A DNA stretch of 15,497 nucleotides from Baffinella frigidus (Eukaryota; Cryptophyceae; Cryptomonadales; Baffinellaceae), in contig MU646737.1 in the NCBI GenBank assembly GCA_026770585.1, positions 276,229-291,725 of the forward strand. Reading direction: 5' to 3'. Position 1 is the first letter of the stretch, and the number at the start of each line of letters is the position of its first letter. The notes below the pieces were generated by a model. It was not told where the DNA came from. It saw only the letters and a list, made by a program, of their open reading frames with translations, and searched no databases. This document shows positions 1-9,045 of the stretch, piece by piece. Both the position numbers and the translations under genes were made by a program.

Positions 1-33
1 TATATATATAAGGTTTAGGGTGTAGGGACAGAC

Positions 34-132
34 CTGCCACTCGCCGACGAGGAGCAAGGTCTCGCCCTCGAAGGCCTCGAGACACTCCAGCCCGAACGCC
101 CCTTGCCCCAGGTAGTCCGGCCACATGAGCAC
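34..132 (-). CDS. Exon 11: WP motif and LVGEW strand
   Basis: 99 nt, 33 codons, phase 0: VLMWPDYLGQGAFGLECLEA, then FEGETLLLVGEWQ. Acceptor CTAACTAG|G, donor GGCAG|GTCTGT. It corresponds to the family's LLCWPPY, conserved AL..Y.G segment and VxYVGEW strand. Upstream copies of its first 15 codons lie at 311-355, 568-612 and 776-816. Downstream intron sequence (1-33) runs into a TA repeat at the window edge; remaining exons must lie to the left. Confidence 0.84.
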
Positions 133-3100
133 CTAGTTAGGGTTTGGGGTTTGGGGTTTACGGTTTTATGGTTTTGAGGTTGGATCTCGTTTTTGCGGGG
201 GATTCGAGTTTCTGGTTTCTGGTTTCTGGTTTCTGGTTACTGGTTTCTGGTTTCTGGTTTTACTGATTTCTGATTTCTGGTTACTGGTTTCTGGTTTCTG
301 GTTTCTGGTTCAGCCCGAACGCCCCTTGCCCCAGGTAGTCCGGCCACATGAGCACCTAGTTAGGGTTTGGGGTTTGGGGTTTACGGTTTTAAGATCGGGT
401 CTCGTTTTTGCGGGGGATCCGGTTTTCGGTTTTCTGGTTTCTGGTTTCTGGTTTCTGGTTTCTGGTTTCTGGTTTCTGGTTCAGCCCGAACAGATCGGGT
501 CTCGTTTTTGCGGGGGATTCGGTTTTCTAGTTTCTGGTTTCTGGTTTCTGGTTTCTGGTTACTGGTTCAGCCCGAAAGCCCTTGGCTCCAGGTAGTCCGG
601 CCACATCAGCACCTGTCGATTTGGATTTAAGGTTTAATTTTGGGTCTCGTTTTTTGGGGGGGGGTTGGGTTTGGGGTTTGGGGTTTGGGGTTTGGGGATT
701 GGGGTTTGGGGTTTGGGGTTTGGGGTTTGGGGTTTGGGGTTTTGGATTTTTGGCTTGGGGTTTGGGTCTGGGGTTCAGCCCGAAGGCCCCTTACCCCAAG
801 TAGGCCACACCAACACCTGTCGAGGAGAGAGAGAGAGAGTTGATTTATTGAAGAAGTACATCAAAGTGGGACTACAGAAAACCCCAAACCTGTAGCCCGT
901 ACGGACTACTGATGATGAGCGTACGGGGTTTCGTTTTTTTGGGGGGTTCGGGTCTCGGGTCTCGGGTTTCTGGTTCCGGGTTTCGTGTTGGGATTCGGGG
1001 TTCGAGTTTCGGGTTTCGGGTTTCTGGTTCCGGGTTCCGTGTTGGGATTCGGGTTTCGGTACCAGGACGCCTTCTGAAAAATCCATACAAAAGCCAGTTG
1101 AAAGGCAAGGTTCCGGGTTCCGGGTTCCGGGTTTCGGTTACCGGGGCACATCCTATTAAAAATCTGTACCCGAAAAATAGCCAATTTACAGATAGGGATT
1201 CGGGGTTCGGGTTTCGGGATCCGGGTACCAGAGCGCGGTCGGGGTGCCCACCTCCCTCAAGACCTCTGCCGAGCCTGACCTACCCCAGGCTAGTCCTCAC
1301 AGATTCGGGATTCGGGTTCCGGGTTTCGAGATTCGGGTACCAGGACACATCCTGTTAAATAAATCTGTACCCGAAAAAAGCCACTTTACAGATAAGGTTT
1401 CGGGTTTCGGGTTTCGGGTTCCGGGTATCAGAGCGCGGTCAGGGTACAGCGCGATCAACTCTTATCCCTCAAGTAGCGAGTAGGCTCATACGCCCTACCG
1501 TAGGGCCCTAGGAACTGCCTAGGACCTACAGGTTTCGGGATTCGGGATTCGGGATTCGGGATTCGGGTTTCGGGTACCAGAGCGCGGTCCGGGTGGAGCG
1601 CGATCTGCCGTGAACCCTAAACCCTAAACCCTGAAACCTAAACCCCTATACCCCTATACCCCCAAACCGAGAGAGAGAGAGAGAGAGAGAGAAGAGAGAG
1701 AGAGGAGAGAGCGAGAGAGGAGAGAGAGAGAGAAGAGAGAGAGACAGAGAGAGGAGAGAGAGAGACCAGGTCGGGATTCGGGCTTCGGGTTTCGGGTTTC
1801 GGGTTTCGGGTACCAGAGCGCGGTCCGGGTGGAGCGCGATCTGCTCGGGCCCGCCCGCGAGAACCTGCATCCGGGGACATGTTTAATTTTCAAAAAACGG
1901 AATCCCTATTTGTTCATAGGAGTTAGACCAAGGTTAATTAGCAAGCTAAGTAAATTTAATTAGGGAAGAATCCGGTTTGATGGGCCATTTTCTTTGGAAC
2001 GCGATCTGCTCAGGTCCGCCCGCGAGGACCTGCGTCCGGGTTTCGGGTTTGGGCTTTCGGGTTTCGGGATTCGGGATTCGTGTGTCGGGTTTCGGGATTC
2101 GGGTTCCGGGTTTGGGGTTTGGGGTTTTGGGCTCCGTGTTTCGGGTTTCGGGTTCCGGGTTCCGGGTTTGGGTTGTGGGGTTTGGGGTTTGGGGTTTGGG
2201 GTTTGGGGTTTCAGTTTCCGGGTTCCGGGTTTGGGGTGTGGGGTGTGTATCGTGTAGTGTGGGGTTTGGGGTTTGGGGTTTCGATTTTGGGTTTTCGGGT
2301 TTCGGTTTTCGGTCTCGGGGTTTGGGGTTCCGGGTTCCGGGTTTCGGGTTTCGGGTTTCGGGATTCGAGACTCTGGTCTCGGGCTTCGGGTTTCGGGTTC
2401 CGGGTTCCGGGTTCCGGGTTCCGGTTCGGGTTCCGGGTTCCGGGTTCCGGGTTCCGGGTTCGGGTTTCGGGTTTCGGGTTCCGGGTTCCGGGTTCCGGTT
2501 CGGGTTTCGGGTTCCGGGTTCCGGGTTTCGGGTTCCGGGTTTCAGGTTCGGGTTTCCGGGTTTCGGGGTTCGGGGGTGCGAGGACCTCCCCAAAGCGCGC
2601 TTCGTGCCCCACCCCGCACTGGAGGTGCTCCCCCTGTGTGTTTGGGGTTTGGGGTTTGGTGTCTGGGAGTGGTGGGACTGAGGGGTTTGGGATGTTGGGT
2701 TTTGGGTTTTGGGGAGCAGATTGGGGTTTTGGGTATCAGATTGGGGTTTTGGGTATCACCCCGCATTGGAGGTGCTCTCCCTGTGTGTTTGGGGGTTGGG
2801 GTTCGGGGTCTGGGGTGTGGGGGTTGGGGGTGGGGTGGGACTGAGGGGTTTGGGATTTTGGGGGTGCTCCCGCTGCGAACGAGACACCCCTGGTTTAGTC
2901 AACCTTTTTCTAGTCAACTTTTTACCAGTCGAGTCTTCGTAAACGTTGTATACTTGGCGATATACGACTCTGGGTAGGTCCCTCGAGACTATCTTCTCTC
3001 TCGTGTGTTAATCTTTTTTGGTCAACCTGAACCACTTAGCCTGGTCAAGTCAACCTGGGTAAGGGTTCAAGGGGTTCAGGGGTTCAGGGTTCAGGGTTCA

Positions 3101-3799
3101 GGAGCGGGACTGGTGTGGGGTCTGGAGTTCAGGGGTTCGAAAAGGGGAGCACGCCAAAGGGCGCTTCGTGCCCTACCCCGCATTGGAGGTGCTCCTCCTG
3201 TGTATTTGGGGTTGGGGGGTTGGAGGTTGGGAGTGGGACTGAGGGGTTCAGGATTTTGGGGGATTGGGGTTTGGGTATCAGATTTTTTTGTGTGTTTTGT
3301 GTTTCGGGTTTCGGGTTTCGGGGGTTGGGTGAGTGGAGTGTAAGCCGACCTGGGGCATCGTCGAGAGATCATCGCGCCCAGAGATTCACACGCCATGCAA
3401 ACCGAATGTTGAGAATGCCGAGGCGGGTCCCGGTTCCGTCATAAGGCTCATAGACTGTTGAATCACGAAACGTAACGCTTGATAAGTGGTGAAGAAAGAA
3501 GAAGGAATAGAGTGTGAAATGTTGGATCACTCAACTTAAGACTTGATAAGTGATGAAGAAGAAGGAATAGAGTGTGAGCCGACCTGAGGCATCGTTGAGA
3601 GATCGTCACGCCACTCCCCAGAGTTGAAGCACTTGATGTCCCCCCCTGTATGTAGGGTTCAGGGTTGATGAAAAAACCTAAACCCGAAGCCGCGCGCGCG
3701 CGGGCGCGACCTTGATTGATAAATATACGACGTTTTTTAACACCAGCAGGTTATGAGGGATCGGTGAGAGATGTCTCCTCTCTCGCGTCTCTCTCCCTC

Positions 3800-3830
<31 letters not shown>

Positions 3831-6800
3831 CTCTCTCCTCTCTCTCTCCTCTCTCTCTCTCCTCTCTCTCCTCTCTCTCTCCTCTCTCTCGATGTCACGC
3901 CACTCTCCAGAGTTGGATCGGTGAGAGATCTCTCAGGTTATGAGGGATCATCAGGTTATGAGGGATCGGTGAGAGATCTCGTGACGTCACGCCACTCCCC
4001 AGAAGTGGCGCGCGAGATGCGTGTTAGCCGACCGGTAGGAGGTGGAGGTAGAACCCATCCGGAAAATGCTCGTATGCAGGTCCATTGTACATGTAGGCCT
4101 CCTACGAGAAACCCGGGCCCACAGCCTACCGTAGGCAATACCGTAGGCTTAGCTACCCTAATTTCAGCTCGTTGTACGAGGTGGAGTTAGAACCCATCCG
4201 GAAAATGCTCGTATGCGCGGCCGACACGGGGTACAGTAAGTGGCACAATGCGTCGAGCATGTGCGGCGCTGACGCTGGTTGTTTGGCGATAAATTATCAA
4301 TCTCTCTCTGGTAGTTGACCCGGCACTCTCTTCTAACACCCAACACCCTAAACCCTGAGTCTGCTCCCGTGCAACGTGCAAGCTCAGATTTTCTTGTTTC
4401 GTTTAACACCAGCAGGTTATGAGGCATTAGAGAGAGAGAGAGAGAAATCATCGCGCCACTCTCTCCGGAGTGCACCGCCAGGGCGGATATTTTGTAAAAG
4501 TCAATTCACCCACTAAATCTGTCAACTTAGAAACGAGGTACCCGTCATGGGCACTTCTTTACTACACATTCGCAGGTGAGTTGACTAATACAAAACCTGC
4601 ACCCTGGCAGTGGAGTTGGCGCGTGTGAGACCTTTTTCAACACCAACAGGTTATGAGAGATTGATAATTTATTGCCAAACAACCAGCGTCAGCGCCGCAC
4701 ATGCTCGACGCATTGTGCCACTTACTGTACCCCGTGTCGGCCGCTCATACGAGCATTTTCCGGATGGATTCTAACTCCACCTCCTACAACAGGTTATGAG
4801 GTATCATGTAGAGAGAGAGAGAAGTCAATCGTGCCACTCTTCAGAGTTGACCCAAAACCGCGACTCCCCAGAGGTGAAGCACTTGATGCCCCCCCCTGCC
4901 CCGCGCGCGTGCAACATTGATGAGGATTAGGGTTTAGGGTTTAGGGGTTAGGTCATCTATCCCGAAGCGGGCCTCTCTTTCAGATCTCATATGGAAACAT
5001 TTATAATTTATAAACTGGATTCAATGAAATTTACTACACATAACGATCTTTACTAGGAATATTAAAGCAAACGTGTAGTAATTTTGATTGGATTCAAAGT
5101 TTATAAATCATAAGTGTTTCCGTATGAGATCGCGGGTCAACGAACCTGCTTCCCGAAAGAGAGATACCCGGATTCGTAGTGTACAGCACGCCCAGCTTGT
5201 CAAGTTGAGAATAGTCGGTCAACCCCACACAGCGGACTTCCAAGGGATTTTGAAAAACCCATAAGCGACAATAACCCATAAGCAACAGCACACCCAGCTT
5301 GTCAAGTTGAGAATAGTCGGTCAACCCGAGTGAGGCAGGGCTAGGACCTGCTTCCGAGAGGGCCGAGCGACGCTCTCTCTCTCTCTCGCTTCCTCTCTCT
5401 CTCTCTCTTCCTCTCTCTCTCTTCCCCTCTCTCTCTCTCTCTCTCTCTTCCTCTCTCTCTCTCTCCCTCTCTCTCTCCCTCTCTCTCTTCCTCTCCCCCT
5501 CCCTCTCTCTCTCTCTCTCTCCCTCTCTCTCTCCCTCTCCCTCTCTCCCTCTCCCTCTTTCTCTCTCTCTTCCTCTCTCTCTACCTGCTTCCCGAATGAG
5601 CGAAGCCCAGTACCCCGTCCCCCCCCCGATTTCGAGCAGAGGGCCCAGGGACGCAAGACGCTCGACAGCGGCTTGTGAAGGGATGCTCCACCCATACTCC
5701 CGCCGCACCTGCCGTACGTTGTTGTTACTGCACCAAACTGTGGGCTTCGCAGATCGGTCCATTTATTTTCATGGTACTAATTAATAATCGCTCTCTAGAG
5801 TACAAAGACATGTTGTTGACTGACATCCCACCCCCACCTCCCCCGATTTCGAGCAGAGGGCCGAGGGACGAAAGACGCTCGATTGCGGCCTGGGAGGGAA
5901 TGCTCCACCCATACTCCCGCCGAACCTGCCGAGAAGCAGTTACTTTACTGATGGAGAGACAGAGTTGCTTTACTGATGAAGAGACAGAGTTGCTTTTCTG
6001 ATGGAGAGAGAAAGTTGCTTTACTGAGGAAGCACAGCTGTGCGTACAGCAATCCCACCAAACCCCAAACCCGATCTGAGGTGTGTTGTTGTTAGTACCCC
6101 GTCCCCCCCCCACCATTTCAAGCAGAGGGGCGAGAGAATGTGAGACGCTCGACTGCGGCTTGTGAAGGGATGCTCCACCCACACTCCCCCCGAACCTGCC
6201 GAGAAGCAGTTGCTTTACTGATGGAGAGAGAGAGTTGCTTTACTGAGTTACTGAGTAAGTACAGCTGTGCGGGATCTGAGGTATGTTGTTGTTAGTACCC
6301 CGTCCCTCCCCCGATTTCGAGGAGAGGGCCGAGGGCGGCAAGACGCTCGACTGTGGCTTGGGAGGGGATGATCCACCCATACTCCCGCCGCACATGCCAT
6401 GCGTTGATGTTACCACGATAAGTCAAATGCCGGCTCCCAGAGCCGGTCCATCTAAACAAAATGGCAACTTACTGGCGAGGATCAGGGTTGTTGACTTAAG
6501 GTAAACGATCCTGGCTGGCAGTGCAGTCAGGGCGGACGAACTAATTCTTATCTCAAAAAAGGGATTCTAAAATTCGTTTTCTTAAGTCAATTCCTGTACA
6601 AATTGGTCAACTTACTCTTTTCTCTACGCATAAGTTGACATATTTAAAGGGGAATTAACTTGAGAAAACGAATTTTAGGATCCCTTTTCTGAGATAAATT
6701 CCGGCGTCAACCTCAAGACGGCATTCCGTAGGGTGCTGCGGTATGCAATACGGTAGAGTGATACGGCACGACATAATTAGGCTGACGCCGAAATTTCATC

Positions 6801-9011
6801 TCGGAACATACCAGAATCTGTCCTGATAAAAAGGCGTAAGATAGCATCATTCGATGCCTAAAATAGCATATACACCCTTACCTTCCACGCGGGGAGCCTA
6901 AGATAGCGGGACAGATCCTGTCTTGTTCCAAAATCCGTCCCGACATACCAAACAGGTTGCGAGGCTCACCTAAGTTGACACGCTGGGTCCGTGGTACAAA
7001 TCCGTCAACTTTGGAGTGGAAACGAACCTGGTCTCACCGAATTGGTGGGACCAGATAGACTGCAATCAAAGGTTATGAGGCTCACCTCGAGGGATTTAAT
7101 TTCGGACCAAGAGAGAATCTGTCCCGCTATCTTAGGCTCCCCGAGCGGAAGGTAAGAGTGTATATGCTATTTTAGGCATCAAATGATGCTATCTTACGCC
7201 TTTTCATCAGGACAGATTCTGGTATGGTCCGAGATGAGATTCCTTCGAGAAGGCGTTGCGGTCCCGGGAGGAGGGGCACGTGCACACGGTGCGGTGTATC
7301 TTAAGGGTGGAAATAAGACAGTCGCCTATCTAGACTGCACGGTGCGGTGTGTCTTAAGGGTAAAAATAAGACAGTCGCCTATCTAGACTTCACGATGCGG
7401 TGTATCTTAAGGGCAGAAATAAGACAGTCGCCTATCTAGACTTCATTTAGAGCCTTAAGATACACCAAACAGGTTATGAGGCGCACCTCGAGGGGCTCCT
7501 CGGAGACCCAATCTCATAGGAATAACGGGCAGAAACTCGGGTAGTTAGGCCTACGGTATTGCCTACGGTAGGCCGTAGGGGCCTAGGGGGGCTCCTACGA
7601 AAACGTGGTGTACAGAGACAAGGGCGCGGACCTCGAGAGATTCCTTCGAGAAGGCGTTGAGGTCCCGGGAGGAGGGGCACGTGCAGTTAGTGTGGTGTAT
7701 CTTAAGGACAGAAATAAGACAGTCGCCTATCTAGACTTCATTTAGAGCCTTAAGATACACCAAACAGGTTATGAGGCGCACCTCGAGGGACTCCTTGGAG
7801 AAGGCGTTGAGGTCCCGGGAGGAGGGGCACGTGCACACCCGCAGCTGCGCCAGGACCTGCGCACGAAGAAGTTGACTAATGTGGATTTTTTTCCTGGTAA
7901 AAATCCTGCCCGGATTAGTCACCCTCCCTAGTACACATAATAACACATGTTGCACGGTCCTGGCACAACACCTGCACGTATTAGTCACCATCCTGGTACA
8001 AAATCCAACTGGGTTAGTCAACTGTTGAGGTCCCGGGAGGAGGGGCACGTGCACACCCGCAGCTGCGCCAGGACCTGCACACAAAGAAGTTGACTAACGT
8101 GAACTGTTCCTGGAACAAATAATTAAAACACGTTTTACAGTAATAAACATGTTCACATCAGTCGACTGTACCTCAACGGTCCTGGTACGAGATCTGCCCA
8201 GATTAGTCACCATCCTGGTACAAAAACCAACTGGGTTAGTCAACTGGTCAGGTCCCGGGAGGAGGGGCACGTGCACACCCGCAGCTGCGCCAGGACCTGC
8301 GCACAAAGAAGTTGACTAATGTGGAATTTTTTTCTGGTAAAAATCCTGCCCGGATTAGTCACCCTCCCTAGTACACATAATAATACATGTTGCACGGTCC
8401 TCGCACAAAACCTGCACGTATTAGTCACCATCCTGGAACAAACCCCAACCGGGTTAGTCAACTGGCAGGTCCTGGGAGGAGGGGCACGTGCACACCCGCA
8501 GCTGCGCCAGGACCTGCGAACAAAAAGCAGTTAACTAATACCTGCATACGAAAAAGTTGACAAATGTGGAACTTTCCTGGTGCAAATAATTAAACATTCT
8601 GCACGGTCCTGGTACAAAAACTGCCCGGTTTAGTTACCTGCTAATCTCGTTCTCCTAAACCCTAAACCCCAAACCCTGAGAGTTGATGGAGTTTCGGGTT
8701 TCGGGGTAAGGGTAGACCCTTGACGCTAGGGCATCAGTCAAGACCGTGCGTATCCCTTAAGTGACCAGTAGGCTCATACGCCCTACGGTAGGGCCCAAGG
8801 ACCTGCCTAGGACCTCTTGCGGGTCAATTTTGACCGGCTGGCCACTTAAGGGATAGCGGCTCCGCATAAGCTCGTTCCCTCAACCCTCAACCATCAACCA
8901 TCAACCTTGAACCCTCAACCCTCACCCCCCACCCCTCAACCCTCAACCCTCATCCCTCAACCCTCACCCCCCACCCCTCAACCCTCACCCCTCAACCCTC
9001 AACCCTCACCC

Positions 9012-9045
<34 letters not shown>

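Larger units (their letters stand above)
1229..2029 (-). pseudogene. Exon 10 echoes (1 upstream, 3 downstream)
   Basis: Upstream copy 1998-2029 keeps the acceptor and VLAGGPEQIA. Downstream copies 1578-1608, 1429-1455 and 1229-1248 keep progressively shorter 3' ends (QIALHPDRAL, IALYPDRAL, HPDRAL) followed by the intron start GTACCC; in the middle copy GT has become AT. The intact exon 10 (1814-1864) lies between the two series. Confidence 0.78.
3350..4895 (-). pseudogene. Exon 8 echoes
   Basis: Downstream copy 3350-3382 keeps DDLSTMPQ plus intron start GTCGGCT. Upstream copy 4862-4895 keeps the acceptor, GIKCF and SGES. Short GEWRD-like pieces recur at 3894-3916, 3989-4009, 4450-4470 and 4829-4848, usually near CT or GA tracts. 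A direct repeat of the adjoining intron (CTTGATAAGTGRTGAAGAA) is at 3478-3517 and 3542-3577. Confidence 0.62.
5146..6393 (-). pseudogene. Exon 7 echoes
   Basis: Upstream copies: 5838-5925 (open, 28 codons, about 8 silent and 2 conservative changes, V to I and A to S), 6101-6195 (frameshifted) and 6295-6393 (acceptor AG changed to AT). The last two are followed by TAACAACAACA where the real exon continues GGGCTTCG. Downstream ends: 5348-5370 and 5146-5159 keep GGAAGCAG|GT. Upstream intron units carry GTTGCTTTACTGATGGAGAG repeats (5935-6030, 6200-6245). Confidence 0.8.

Noticed and set aside
2588-2640. Plus-strand reading with PALEVL over exon 9
   Set aside because: The minus frame turns more of the copy differences into silent changes, and its 48 nt fit between exons 8 and 10 in phase with AG|G and GAG|GT.
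1946-2844. Long open frames on both strands reading GFRVSGFGFRV or NPKPETRNPKPE
   Set aside because: They are translations of heptamer repeats that lack stops in several frames, with no codon bias or splice context.
4164-4475. Minus-strand frames ending in RAFSGWVLTPP within the 620-bp element
   Set aside because: They are the antisense of the better left-arm reading (YEVELEPIRKMLVC) and carry no splice or start context.
5094-5762. Arg/Glu-rich 222-residue minus-strand frame
   Set aside because: Only the part corresponding to exon 7 is credible; the Arg/Glu run is the GA microsatellite directly after the exon 7 donor.
7776-7860. Plus-strand reading GYEAHLEGLLGEGVEVPGGG over exon 6
   Set aside because: The minus frame has near-uniform G/C third positions, a pyrimidine-tract acceptor and phase agreement with exons 5 and 7.
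7811-8640. CRISPR-like array (regular ~218-bp spacing)
   Set aside because: The repeat heads are an exon edge, the spacers are similar to one another, and the DNA is eukaryotic.
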